From NCBI RefSeq assembly GCF_000235425.2, contig NZ_KI912266.1, forward strand, positions 3,856,867 to 3,920,866: 64,000 nt of DNA, read 5' to 3'. The notes below the pieces were generated by a model. It saw only the letters and a program-made list of their open reading frames with translations, was not told the origin of the DNA and did no database searches. Of this stretch, positions 36,952 through 45,536 are shown piece by piece. The position numbers were made by a program, and so were the translations under genes. The stretch comes from Pseudofrankia saprophytica (lineage in GTDB: Bacteria > Actinomycetota > Actinomycetes > Frankiales > Frankiaceae). The number at the start of each line of letters is the position of its first letter. Positions within the stretch are counted from its first letter, which is position 1.

Positions 36952-38472
36952 ATGCGTACGAGGCTGCTCACGATCCTGCTCGCGTTCATGACGGCGACGC
37001 TCGCGGCGCTGGGCGTGCCGCTCGGGCGCAGCGTCGCGCAGAGCCAGCAGCAGCAGATGTTCGTCGACCGGCTCGCGGACACCTCGCGGTTCGCCGGTAT
37101 CGCCGGTCAGGTGACCTCGGCTGACGGCGAGCTGGAGCTGCGGGAGGAGCTGGGCCGCTACGAGCAGCTGTACGGGATCTCCGCGGTGGTCGTCGACCTG
37201 AACGAGCACATCCGGGCCGCGTCGCGCCCGGGGGTCGACCCGCGCGCGGACGAGCTGCGCTCGGCGCTGCAGGGCGCGCTGGGGGGCCGCCAGTCCAGCG
37301 ACCCCGGCCAGATCTGGCCCTGGCAGGGCCGCCCGCTGGTGGTGGCCGAACCGGTCGTCTCCGGCAAGGACGTCGTCGGTGCCGCGGTGACCATCTCGCC
37401 GACGGACCGGTTGTCCGATCGGATCCTGGGCCGGTGGCTGTGGCTGCTGGGCGCCGCCGTCGTCGTCACCTGCTTCTGGGTGATGGCGGCTGTGCGGCTG
37501 ACGCGATGGGTGCTGCGCCCGGTGCACGACCTGGGCCTGGTCACTCACGAGATCGCGACGGGGCGGCTCTCGGCCCGGGTGCTGGGCAGTTTTGGCCCGC
37601 CGGAGCTGCGCCGGCTGACCCTGTCGTTCAACGAGATGGCCGGCCACGTGGAGGACGCCGTCGAGGCGCAGCGTGCCTTCGTCGCCGACGCCTCCCACCA
37701 GTTGCGCAACCCGCTGTCGGCGTTGCTGTTGCGGATCGAGAACCTGTCGATGGACCTGCCGGACCAGTGGCAGGAGGAGGTGGGGGAGACGCGCGTGGAG
37801 GCGCGCCGGCTGGTCAGGGTCCTGGACGAGATGCTCGCGCTGGCCAGGGCCGAGCACCACGTGCCGCGCCCGGAGAAGATCGACGTTCGTGCCGTCGTCG
37901 ACGAGCGGGTCGCGGCGTGGCGGCCGATGGCCGACGCGCGCGGTGTCGGCGTCGACGTGACGGGGCTCGCCAGCGCGTCCGCGCTGGCGGACGCCGACAC
38001 CCTCGGGGGCGCGCTGGACGCGGTGCTCGACAACGCGCTGAAGTTCTCCCCACTGGACTCGATCGTCACCGTCACCGTCAGCCTGGATCCGGACGGTTCC
38101 GGCGACGCCCCCGGCCCGGACGCGGCGCGGGACGACAGCGGCCGGGCCGCCCGCGACGCCCCCCGCCTTGTGGTCCGCGATGCCGCCCGCGCCGGGGGCC
38201 GCCGTGCGGACGAGCCGGCAGGCGGCGTGTTCATCCGGGTGAGCGACCAGGGGCCGGGGGTCACCGTCGACGAGCTGGCGAACATCGGGCGCCGTTTCTG
38301 GCGCAGCCGGCGCAACGTGAACATCGGCGGCTCCGGCCTCGGCCTTAGCATCGCCACCGCCCTGCTGACCGCCTCCGGCGGTGACATCCGCTACGCGCTG
38401 GGCGAGCCGGCCGGCCTGGTGGTGACACTGCGACTGCCTCCGGCCACCGCGCCCGCGGGCGCGGGGATCTAG
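36952..38472 (+). CDS. two-component sensor histidine kinase
   Basis: A 506-residue membrane kinase. TM1 is residues about 3-24, an extracellular sensor region of about 125 residues follows, TM2 is LWLLGAAVVVTCFWVMAAV, then a HAMP linker, the HisKA dimerisation domain with the phospho-acceptor His249 in DASHQLRNPLSALLLRIE, and the HATPase domain with N box DNALKFSPLDS, G1 VSDQGPGVTVDEL and G2 GGSGLGLSIATAL. An Asp/Ala/Arg-rich insert lies in the ATPase domain before G1. The ATG at 36952 is supported by AGAAGGTC about 11 bases upstream and by the Arg-flanked TM1 beginning there. It is convergent with the TAXI-protein gene; the probable partner regulator is at 39712-40515. It is probably transcribed from the captured sigma-type promoter upstream. 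Confidence 0.92.
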   Translation: MRTRLLTILLAFMTATLAALGVPLGRSVAQSQQQQMFVDRLADTSRFAGIAGQVTSADGELELREELGRYEQLYGISAVVVDLNEHIRAASRPGVDPRADELRSALQGALGGRQSSDPGQIWPWQGRPLVVAEPVVSGKDVVGAAVTISPTDRLSDRILGRWLWLLGAAVVVTCFWVMAAVRLTRWVLRPVHDLGLVTHEIATGRLSARVLGSFGPPELRRLTLSFNEMAGHVEDAVEAQRAFVADASHQLRNPLSALLLRIENLSMDLPDQWQEEVGETRVEARRLVRVLDEMLALARAEHHVPRPEKIDVRAVVDERVAAWRPMADARGVGVDVTGLASASALADADTLGGALDAVLDNALKFSPLDSIVTVTVSLDPDGSGDAPGPDAARDDSGRAARDAPRLVVRDAARAGGRRADEPAGGVFIRVSDQGPGVTVDELANIGRRFWRSRRNVNIGGSGLGLSIATALLTASGGDIRYALGEPAGLVVTLRLPPATAPAGAGI

Positions 38473-38521
38473 AGCCCCGGTTGGCGGCCCGGAGCCCTGC
38501 CAGCCCGGCATCCCTGGCGTA

Positions 38522-39544
38522 TCAGACCTTGGCCGCTCGGTAGTACTTCGCCGCCCCGTCGTGGAGCGGCACCGGCCCGGTCGCGACGGCGCTGCGGGGG
38601 TCCAGCGCGTACGCGACCGGCACCACCCGGGCGATCGTCTCCCGCGCGTTGAAGAGCACCCGGGTCACCTGGCGGACCAGCCCCGGGTCGGTGTCGGCGC
38701 TGGTCACGAGCAGGTCGGCCATCGCGACGGTGGGGGTCGCGCCGACGCCGGCGTAGGCGCCGTCGGGGATGACGCCGCGCCGGTACTCGGCACCCCACTT
38801 CGGGACCTCGTTGAGCGCGTCGACCAGCCCGTCGAGCTGGACGAACCGGACCGGGAACCGCCGCGCCAGGTCCGCGACCGTCACGGTGGGCAGCCCGCCC
38901 TGCCAGAAGAACGCGTCGATGGTGCCGTCCGCCAGCGCCTTCGCCGACTGGTCGACGCCGAGGTTGACCTGGGTCACGTCCTTCGCGTCGATCGCGGGGT
39001 CGACGGCGAGCAACCGGGTGGCGACCAGCTCGGTGCCCGAGTCGCGGGCGCCGGTGGAGACCCGCCGGCCGCGCAGATCGGCGAGGGTCCTGACCGGAGA
39101 GTCCCGTGGCACGACGAGGTGGATGTACTCGTCGTAGATCCGGGCGACGGCCCGGACGGGCAGTGCGGAGGCGAACGGGTCCTGCCCGCGCACCGCGGCC
39201 GTCGCCGCGTCCATCGTTGAGAAGCCGAAGGTGTTCGGGTCGGCCACGACCCGCCGCAGGTTGTCCACCGCGGCGCCGGTGACCATGGTCGTCGCCCGTA
39301 CGCCCGGCAGCGAGCCGTTGATCGACGCGGAAAGTGCCGTGCCGTAGCGGTAGTAGATGCCGCCGGTGCCGCCGGTGAAGACCGTGACAGGACCCCGTCG
39401 ATATGGCTGGCCGCCGCCGTCGAACCGAATCCAGGCGAGTAGCCCGGCCGTTACCAGAACAACGGCGGGAACGACGGCCAGCACGAGCAGACGACGCCAC
39501 CTGGGCACGCCAGGCCGGCGTGACAAGGCCAGGGCGACTCGCAT
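38522..39544 (-). CDS. TAXI-family periplasmic solute-binding protein
   Basis: A 340-residue exported receptor of the TAXI (TRAP-associated immunogenic) family. Residues about 17-39 form a signal anchor (RRLLVLAVVPAVVLVTAGLL). Family motifs follow: VTVFTGGTGGIYYRYG at the start of the domain, ATTMVTGAAVDNLRRV, DEYIHLVVP, LRGRRVSTGARDSGTE, DAFFWQGGLPT. The ATG at 39544 was preferred over the GTG at 39559 because GGGAGGA lies between them, 7 bases from the ATG. TAXI receptors usually deliver ligand to TRAP DctQM membrane proteins; none is encoded here. Its gene sits between a histidine kinase (convergent) and an OmpR-type regulator (upstream on the same strand), so it may feed a sensor pathway. 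Confidence 0.9.
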   Translation of the reverse strand: MRVALALSRRPGVPRWRRLLVLAVVPAVVLVTAGLLAWIRFDGGGQPYRRGPVTVFTGGTGGIYYRYGTALSASINGSLPGVRATTMVTGAAVDNLRRVVADPNTFGFSTMDAATAAVRGQDPFASALPVRAVARIYDEYIHLVVPRDSPVRTLADLRGRRVSTGARDSGTELVATRLLAVDPAIDAKDVTQVNLGVDQSAKALADGTIDAFFWQGGLPTVTVADLARRFPVRFVQLDGLVDALNEVPKWGAEYRRGVIPDGAYAGVGATPTVAMADLLVTSADTDPGLVRQVTRVLFNARETIARVVPVAYALDPRSAVATGPVPLHDGAAKYYRAAKV

Positions 39545-39711
39545 GCCTGATCCTCCCACACCGACGTCTGGACACGTCGGACGGCGCGGTTATCCGAAGG
39601 CATGGTCCGTGGGCGGGCCGATGGCCGGTCGGCAGGATTTCCTATCTGTGGGCGCCGATTCTCGGCAGAGCGATCGGGGGTTTAGCGCGCCGGGTTGCGA
39701 GGCTTAGAGGC

Positions 39712-40515
39712 TTAGCCGACGGCCTTTGCGCTCAGTCGGTATCCGATACCGCGGACGGTCTCGATGGCTCCGGGTACCCCGAGCTTCGCGCGCAGTGACG
39801 CTATATGCACCTCCAGGGTGTGGGAGGCCCCTTCTGGGCTGTACCCCCACACCTCGGCGACGATCTGCTCGCGCCGGAAAACCACGCCCGGCGCGCCCGC
39901 GAGCTGGGCCAGCAGGTTGAACTCCTTGCGGGTGAGGGTGGTCTCCCGCCCGGCGACGGTGACCTCCCGCGCCCGCAGGTCGATGGAGATCTTCCCGACG
40001 GACAGCACCTGGTCGCCGTCGGCGCCGAGAGCACCAGGCCGGTGCTGGCCAGGGCCGGCCAGCACCGGTGATGGTGGCGGCCAGGCACGCGTCCGGCCGG
40101 GGTCCGGCCCGCCGCGGGCCGGCTCGGCCGGAGAGCCGGTGGCTTCGTCGCCGTGCCGACGGGAACGTCGGGTCACAACATGAATGCGCGCGATGAGCTC
40201 GAGGACGTCGAAAGGCTTGACGATGTAGTCGTCGGCTCCGGTGTACAGGCCGCGCAGCCGGTCGGCCTGCTCCGCGCGGGCGGTCACCATGATGACCGGC
40301 ACCGCGGATATCAAACGGATGCGAGTGCAGATGTCGAAGCCGTCCCGATCCGGAAGACCCAGGTCCAGCAGCACGAGATCCGGCCGGGTGCTGTTCAGCA
40401 GGTCCAGCGCGAGGGTGCCTGTTCGGGCGCGGACCACGTCGAACCCGTGCCGGCGGAGACTGCCGGCCAACGCACTGGCGACGCGATCGTCGTCCTCTAC
40501 TACCAGCAACAGCAT
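39712..40515 (-). CDS. OmpR/PhoB-family response regulator
   Basis: A 267-residue two-component regulator. The receiver domain begins MLLLVVEDDDR; the phospho-acceptor is Asp51 (LVLLDLGLPD), the conserved Thr/Ala pair is MVTARA and the Lys is Lys100 (YIVKPFD). A Pro/Gly/Arg-rich linker (about 118-165) separates it from a winged-helix DNA-binding domain with TLTRKEFNLLAQLA, GVVFRREQIVAEVWG and SHTLEVHIASLRAKLG, ending in VRGIGYRLS. The ATG at 40515 has GGAGG 7 bases upstream; the frame is open further upstream without support. It is followed by the TAXI gene on the same strand (167-base gap) and is the likely partner of the kinase at 36952-38472. Confidence 0.93.
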   Translation of the reverse strand: MLLLVVEDDDRVASALAGSLRRHGFDVVRARTGTLALDLLNSTRPDLVLLDLGLPDRDGFDICTRIRLISAVPVIMVTARAEQADRLRGLYTGADDYIVKPFDVLELIARIHVVTRRSRRHGDEATGSPAEPARGGPDPGRTRAWPPPSPVLAGPGQHRPGALGADGDQVLSVGKISIDLRAREVTVAGRETTLTRKEFNLLAQLAGAPGVVFRREQIVAEVWGYSPEGASHTLEVHIASLRAKLGVPGAIETVRGIGYRLSAKAVG

Positions 40516-40770
40516 CGCTGCCTCCGCCAGTCGGCGCCACCTGAGCTTCCCCGTACCCGCGTCGCGCGATTCATGAGAATTCACCTGCTTGGCCAGAAGG
40601 TAGCACTAGGAGATAAAGACGAGGCCGGCGGCGACTCCCACGCGGCGTCGGGGTATTCCGCTGTTCCGCGCCAGCGGGTGTGGACGGCGGCGAGCCGGCC
40701 GCGAGGGTCCCGCCGTTCGTGTCTGGCCCGGTCGGGGCAGGGACCCGGGGGAGCGAGTTTCGTGCCTGGC
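40516..40770. other. 255-base gap between gluD and the response regulator
   Basis: No gene is supported. It presumably holds the promoter for the regulator-TAXI pair. No strong dyad was noticed. Confidence 0.3.
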
Positions 40771-41646
40771 TCAAGCCGCCGGCGTGCTGAGGTTTGCGCC
40801 GACGACCAGCGGGTTCAGCTCGATCGGCGTCTCAGCGGCCACCTGCGCCGCCGGTCGGCGTTGCCTGGCCTCGAGTCGTCGCGCCAGGTAGGACAGGCTG
40901 GCGTTGACCGCGATGTAGACGACGGCGACGACGACGTAGGCCTGCAGGGGGGACTGGGCGAACTGCCCGGTGATCTTTCCGCGGCTCAGCAGCTCCGGGT
41001 AGGGCAGGACGAAGCCGAGCGAGCTGTCCTTGAGCAGCACCACGAACTGGCTGACCAGGGACGGCACCATCCGCCGGACCGCCTGGGGGAGCAGGACGAG
41101 CCGCATCGTCTGCCAGAAGCCGAGGCCGAGCGCCGCCGCCGCCTCCCGTTGGCCGCTGTGCAGCGAGACGATGCCGGTCCGGAAGATCTCCGCGAAGACG
41201 GCGCTGTTGTACAGGGTCAGGCCCAGGACGAGGAACCAGAAGACCGGCAGGTCCACGCCCATCGTCGGCAGCCCGAGCCCGATGAAGTAGATCAGTAGCA
41301 GGACCGGGATCGCCAGCCAGAAGTGCGTGTACGTCGACGCGGCGGCCCGCAGCGGCATCGCCGGGGCCAGCCGGCAGATTGCCAGCAGGCAGCCGATCGT
41401 CAGCGCGAGCGCGCCCGCGACGGCGGCCACCTTCAGGGTGTTGAGCAGGCCGTACGCGAGGAATCGCAGGATGGCGGGGTCGGTGACGAAGGTCCAGCGG
41501 GCGCGGTCGAGCTGGTGGTGCCCGGCCAGCCGGACGAACGCGACGACGACCAGCAGGGCGACGAGCGCGGCGCCGACGACGGAGCCGACCGCGATCCACC
41601 TCCGTGCCCGCGGCCCCGGCTCGTCATACAGAACAGTGGCACTCAC
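40771..41646 (-). CDS. gluD: glutamate-type ABC transporter permease (GluD-like)
   Basis: A 291-residue inner-membrane permease of the polar amino acid family. Hydrophobic segments are visible near 17-40, 60-90, 105-135, 140-150 and 235-255. The EAA loop that contacts the ATPase reads REAAAALGLGFWQTMRLVLLPQA. The start is GTG at 41646. The C-terminal 30 residues (QRRPAAQVAAETPIEL) are a cytosolic tail. It is the last of four minus-strand genes in the order ATPase, binding protein, permease, permease, the same order as corynebacterial gluABCD, where the system takes up glutamate. Together with the other permease it forms the heterodimeric membrane channel. Confidence 0.9.
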   Translation of the reverse strand: MSATVLYDEPGPRARRWIAVGSVVGAALVALLVVVAFVRLAGHHQLDRARWTFVTDPAILRFLAYGLLNTLKVAAVAGALALTIGCLLAICRLAPAMPLRAAASTYTHFWLAIPVLLLIYFIGLGLPTMGVDLPVFWFLVLGLTLYNSAVFAEIFRTGIVSLHSGQREAAAALGLGFWQTMRLVLLPQAVRRMVPSLVSQFVVLLKDSSLGFVLPYPELLSRGKITGQFAQSPLQAYVVVAVVYIAVNASLSYLARRLEARQRRPAAQVAAETPIELNPLVVGANLSTPAA

Positions 41647-41748
41647 GGCGGCGTCCTTTCCCTGGATGGGCCGTGCTGAGGGATGCCTTCGCCGCGCGGG
41701 ACGCGCGCCGTGACCACTCGTGCCGGGGTGGCCACCCGCTGGCGGCGG

Positions 41749-42393
41749 TCACCGGGCCACCGCCACGCGGCGTTCGACGAGGCGGGTGACCGCGCCGAGT
41801 GGCAAGGTCACGACCATGTAGGCGGCGGCGGCCGCGAGGTAGATCCAGATGGGATTGGGGTCGGAGGTGTTGAGCTGGCCGGCCCGGGCGGTGAGTTCCA
41901 GTACTCCGATCGGGGCGGCCAGTGAGGTGTTGCGGACCAGTGCGGACAGCAGCGCGCCCAGCGGTGGGATTACCGTGCGGAAAGCCTGCGGGAGGACGAC
42001 GTACCGCAGCGTCTTGGTGAAGGTCATGCCGAGTGAGCGGGCTGCCTCGGCCTGGCCGATGGGCACCGCGCTGATGCCGGACCGGAGTGCCTCGGCGACG
42101 AAGGCGCCGGTGTACGCGCCCAGTACCAGGACGGCCGAGATGAACAGTGAGTAGCGGATGCCGGTCTTTGGTAGTCCGTAGACGAACAGGAGGATCAGGA
42201 CGAGTGGGGGTGTGTTGCGGACCGTTTCGACGTAGGCCAGCCCGGCCGCCCGTAGGGGGGCGGCCGGGCAGACTCGCGCCGTCGCGACGACCACTCCGAT
42301 GCCCAGCGCGAGCAGGAACGACAGCGCGGTGAGTTTGAGGGTGGTCCACAGCCCCGACCCGAACACGTCGAGGTTGTCGAGGACGACGTTCAC
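41749..42393 (-). CDS. gluC: glutamate-type ABC transporter permease (GluC-like)
   Basis: A 214-residue permease with about five membrane segments (LTALSFLLALGIGVVVA, PLVLILLFVYGL, LFISAVLVLGAYTGAFV, IYLAAAAAYMVVTLPLGAV). The typical early motif is YVETVRNTPPLVLILLFVY, and the EAA loop QAEAARSLGMTFTKTLRYVVLPQA is clear. It starts at GTG 42393, 58 bases after the stop of the binding-protein gene, and is followed 102 bases later by the second permease. Its pairing with GluD and its membership in the His/Glu/Gln/Arg permease family are well supported; glutamate as substrate is inferred from gene order and binding-protein similarity. Confidence 0.9.
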   Translation of the reverse strand: MNVVLDNLDVFGSGLWTTLKLTALSFLLALGIGVVVATARVCPAAPLRAAGLAYVETVRNTPPLVLILLFVYGLPKTGIRYSLFISAVLVLGAYTGAFVAEALRSGISAVPIGQAEAARSLGMTFTKTLRYVVLPQAFRTVIPPLGALLSALVRNTSLAAPIGVLELTARAGQLNTSDPNPIWIYLAAAAAYMVVTLPLGAVTRLVERRVAVAR

Positions 42394-42451
42394 GGTTGGC
42401 TCCGAACGAAGGCTGGTGGTGCGGCGGTCAGCGGGCCGGGCCTATGTGCTG

Positions 42452-43390
42452 TCAGGCGGTGTAGCGGTCGATGGTGGGCGTGGTGGGGACGGAGGTCGCG
42501 ACCTTGCCGACGGTCGACTGGAAGGCCTTCGCCCAGTCACCGTTCTGGTAGGTCGCGGCGAGGGTGTCGTTGACGAAGGTGCGGAACGCGTCGTCGCCCT
42601 TTGTCAGCCCGATTCCGTACGGCTCCGTGGTGAACGTCTTGCCGACGAGCTTGAGGGTGTCCTTGTGTTGTGAGATCAGGCCGAGGAGGACGACGTTGTC
42701 GGTGGTGACCGCGTCGACCCGGCCGTCGGTGAGCTGCTCGGCGCAGGAGCTGTAGGTGTCGACGAGGACGACGTCGGCGGTGGGGGCCTTGGCTCGCAGG
42801 TTCTTCTCCGAGGTGGAGCCTTCGACGGTGCAGACCTTCTTGCCGTTCAGGTCGGTGACGCCCTTGATCGCGGTGTCGCTGGACTTGACCATGATGTCCT
42901 GGCCGGCGGTGTAGTAGGGGCCGGCGAAGTCGACGAGCTTCTTGCGCGCGTCGTTGATCGTGTAGGTGGCGATGACGACGTCGACCTTGCCCTGCTGGAT
43001 GAACGGTTCGCGGTTCTTGGAGACGGTCTCCAGGAACTTCACCTTGTCCGGAGTACCGAAGATCCGGATTGACAGCAGCCGGGCGATCTCGGTGTCGAAT
43101 CCCTCGATCTTGTCGTTCGTCGGGTTCTGCAGCCCGAACAGCGGCTGGTCGAACTTGGTGCCGACAATGATCTCTCCGCGCTTGCGGATCTCGTCCAGCG
43201 ACGGGCTCGCCGGGAAGTCCGTGGCCTGGGTCAGCTTGTAACCGCTGGCCGGCGTGGCCCCGCCGGCGGGGGACGCTCCTGGACCGCTGCCGTCGTCATC
43301 GCCGCAGGCGGCGAGCGTCAGCGCCAGCGTGGCGGCGAGGCCGACCGCGATGGCGGACAGGCGCGCCGAGAGGCGGGATCGTCTGGACAT
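42452..43390 (-). CDS. gluB: glutamate-binding lipoprotein (GluB-like)
   Basis: A 312-residue solute-binding lipoprotein. The signal ends in a lipobox TLAAC with Cys29. A short Gly/Ser/Pro linker follows, then a family 3 amino-acid-binding domain: EIIVGTKFDQPLFGLQ, KIEGFDTEIARLL, NREPFIQQGKVDVVIATYTI, VDFAGPYYTAGQDIMVK, GKKVCTVEGST, LTDGRVDAVTTDNVVL, TFTTEPYGIGL. These match GluB of corynebacteria and related glutamate/aspartate receptors. Two Cys in the second lobe (KVCTVEG and SSCAEQL) may form a disulfide. It starts at ATG 43390 and lies between the ATPase and the first permease on the same strand. Confidence 0.92.
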   Translation of the reverse strand: MSRRSRLSARLSAIAVGLAATLALTLAACGDDDGSGPGASPAGGATPASGYKLTQATDFPASPSLDEIRKRGEIIVGTKFDQPLFGLQNPTNDKIEGFDTEIARLLSIRIFGTPDKVKFLETVSKNREPFIQQGKVDVVIATYTINDARKKLVDFAGPYYTAGQDIMVKSSDTAIKGVTDLNGKKVCTVEGSTSEKNLRAKAPTADVVLVDTYSSCAEQLTDGRVDAVTTDNVVLLGLISQHKDTLKLVGKTFTTEPYGIGLTKGDDAFRTFVNDTLAATYQNGDWAKAFQSTVGKVATSVPTTPTIDRYTA

Positions 43391-43530
43391 GGTTTTCCCT
43401 TCCTGCTGTTTCCCCGCGCGGGATCGCGGCGGGTGCGGGAAACGTCGATGAGCCTTTCGGCTGGCCGTGGGACCGGTGGTACGCGCGCGGCGCCCCGAGG
43501 GAGACAGCGCGGGCGGTCAGCGGCTGAGAA

Positions 43531-44310
43531 TCAGTGGCTGAGGACCTTGCCGAGGAAGTCGCGGGCGCGTTCGGATTTCGGGTTCGCGAAGAACTCGGCG
43601 GGCGGCGCGGTCTCGACGATTCGGCCGTCGTCCATGAAGACCACGCGGTTGGCGACGGTGCGGGCGAATCCCATCTCGTGAGTGACGACGACCATCGTCA
43701 TTCCGGATGCGGCGAGTTCGCGCATCACGTCGAGCACTTCGTTGATCATTTCGGGGTCGAGGGCGGAGGTGGGCTCGTCGAAGAGCATGATCTTGGGTTC
43801 CATCGCCAGTGCCCTGGCGATCGCGGCCCGCTGCTGTTGACCGCCGCTCAGCTCGGCCGGTAGCTGGTCGGCCTTCTCCCCGATCCCCACCCGGTCGAGG
43901 AGCTCACGTGCGGTCGCCTCGGCCTGCTTGCGCGGAATTCCCCGCACCTTGACCGGTGCCAGGGTGACGTTGTCGAGCACGCTGCGATGGCTGAACAGGT
44001 TGAAGGACTGGAAGACCATGCCCACCTGCGCCCGCAGCCGGGCCAGCGCCCGACCCTCCACGGGCAGCGGGACCCCGTCGATGGTGACACTGCCGGAGCT
44101 GATCACTTCCAGCCGGTTGATGCAGCGGCACAGCGTCGACTTCCCGGCCCCAGACGGACCGATGATCACGACGACCTCGCCGCGGTCGACCGTCAGATCG
44201 ATGTCGTGGAGAACCTGATGGGAGCCGAAGGACTTGCACACCTTGTCCAGCACGATCAGTGGATCGCCGGTCGAGGCGGGGAGATTGGGCCCCTGCGCTG
44301 CCGGGGTCAT
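43531..44310 (-). CDS. gluA: glutamate-type ABC transporter ATPase (GluA-like)
   Basis: A 259-residue ATPase of the polar amino acid ABC family. Walker A is GPSGAGKS at 51-58, the Q loop [10 protein letters not shown] near 99-108, the signature LSGGQQQR at 154-161, Walker B LFDEP with Asp178/Glu179, and the switch His in VVTHEMGFA. The ATG at 44310 is preceded by AAAGGAG about 12 bases upstream; an open frame continues 50 codons further but lacks conserved sequence. It is the first gene of the transporter operon and is preceded by a 644-base region with phased AGTAAAG repeats. It couples ATP hydrolysis to uptake through the two permeases. Confidence 0.93.
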   Translation of the reverse strand: MTPAAQGPNLPASTGDPLIVLDKVCKSFGSHQVLHDIDLTVDRGEVVVIIGPSGAGKSTLCRCINRLEVISSGSVTIDGVPLPVEGRALARLRAQVGMVFQSFNLFSHRSVLDNVTLAPVKVRGIPRKQAEATARELLDRVGIGEKADQLPAELSGGQQQRAAIARALAMEPKIMLFDEPTSALDPEMINEVLDVMRELAASGMTMVVVTHEMGFARTVANRVVFMDDGRIVETAPPAEFFANPKSERARDFLGKVLSH

Positions 44311-44954
44311 GGCTGTTTGGAGCTCCTTTCCGAACGACGGTGGAGGGCATACAAAAATAGAACTCCCCGACATGGCGCAGCCATGGTCGAGGTTTCTTGC
44401 CGGCTGGTTGACGAGCCCACTAACCGGAGGTTTCTCTTCGAGATCTTCAGGCTTTGCCAAACATAAATGACCCCCGCCGCCGAATACTGTCCGGTTGGCG
44501 ACAGATCTCTTTTCTTTACTCCTCCTTTACTCCCTCTTTACTGCTCTTTACTTCTTCTTCACCCATCCAGGCGCCCGCGTCCTGGGCTGCCAATCACCCC
44601 GCCGCTGGGCGCTGTCCGGTTCGCGACAGGCTTTTGTCTCCTCGGCACGGACGCCGACCTGAAACCTCGTCGACGGTGGCCGGCCGACGACCGATGGCGG
44701 GGTGGACGGCGTGCCGGACGTGCCTGCGGTGGAGCCGTTCGACGGCCTGCCCGCGGAGCTCGCCCGCGGAGCTCGCCCGCCGCGGCGCGCCGCGGTACGG
44801 CGGGTCCTGCCCGCCGCACCGCCGGCAGGTAAACATTTGGTGGAAGACCTTCAAATCCCGCCCAAATCGGTCCACCTCCGCCGGAGTGACCGTAGCCTGA
44901 CGTGGCGTCAGCTCGGCCACCGTTGACACCGGAAGCCAGGCGGAGGGACTGCCC
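44311..44954. other. 644-base divergent region between gluA and the ECF sigma gene
   Basis: No gene is supported. The left part holds the phased repeats; the right part (44828-44918) is the sigma gene's upstream region, whose copy lies at 36700-36790. A dyad TGACG-TGG-CGTCA is at 44898-44910. Confidence 0.5.
44514..44563. promoter_or_regulatory. five helically phased heptamer repeats upstream of gluA
   Basis: CTTTACT occurs at 44514, 44525, 44536 and 44546, and CTTCACC at 44557: steps of 11, 11, 10 and 11 bp. Read in the gluA direction these are AGTAAAG units on one face of the helix, the layout of direct-repeat sites for OmpR/PhoB/GlnR-type regulators. The array is AT-richer than its surroundings and lies 200 bp upstream of the gluA start. 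Confidence 0.7.
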
Positions 44955-45536
44955 ATGACGAGCGCGGCCGTGCCCGCTCCAGAGCGGGCCGAGGCGGCCC
45001 GGCGGCGGCACTTCGGCGACCACCTGGTGCGTGACTGCGGCCCGGCACTGGAGCGCTACGTTTCCCGGCTGCTGCCGGGCGACCCGGGGCGCACCGAGGA
45101 CATCGTCCAGGAGACGTTCCTGCGCGCCTGGCGGCACGCCGACCTGCTCACCGGCCTCACCGAGGAGGAGGACCTACGGCGCTGGCTGTTCCGGGTCGCC
45201 CACAACGTGGCCGTCGACTGGTTGCGCCGGCGCGCCGCCCGCCCGCTCGAGCTGGGCGGAGACCTGCCCGTCCTGCCCGACCCGGCCGGCCAGGACCAGC
45301 TGGAGGCGGTGCTGCTGCGCGGCGTCCTCGCCACCGCGTTCGAGGCTCTGTCCGGGCCGCACCGTGCCACCCTGGTGCATCTGTACTGGCTCGACCGTTC
45401 CCACGCCGAGGTGGCCGCCGAGCTCGGAATCCCGGCGGGAACCGTCAAGTCGCGTCATCACGTCGCCGTCCGCGAACTGCGGGCGGCCCTGACCGCCCAC
45501 GGCGTCACCGACGCCCACCCTCGCGGTCATTCCTGA
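44955..45536 (+). CDS. ECF-type RNA polymerase sigma factor
   Basis: A 193-residue sigma-70 family factor with only regions 2 and 4. Region 2 includes RYVSRLLPGDPGRTEDIVQE and TFLRAWRH, followed by DLRRWLFRVAHNVAVDWLRRR. Region 4 has FEALSGPHRATLVHLYWLDR and the helix-turn-helix HAEVAAELGIPAGTVKSRHH. The ATG at 44955 has GGCGGAGGG upstream. There is no anti-sigma gene next to it; the downstream gene is a convergent LysR regulator that overlaps it by 10 bases. Its upstream region, with a TGACG-TGG-CGTCA dyad, has a decayed copy in front of the histidine kinase gene, which suggests a common promoter type and possible autoregulation. Confidence 0.92.
   Translation: MTSAAVPAPERAEAARRRHFGDHLVRDCGPALERYVSRLLPGDPGRTEDIVQETFLRAWRHADLLTGLTEEEDLRRWLFRVAHNVAVDWLRRRAARPLELGGDLPVLPDPAGQDQLEAVLLRGVLATAFEALSGPHRATLVHLYWLDRSHAEVAAELGIPAGTVKSRHHVAVRELRAALTAHGVTDAHPRGHS

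Noticed and set aside
36801..37124. Start of a sigma factor protein at the ATG near 36799-36801
   Set aside because: Only the fragment of sigma region 2 remains and the frame soon leaves homology; the copy lacks its start and region 4, so it is a remnant.
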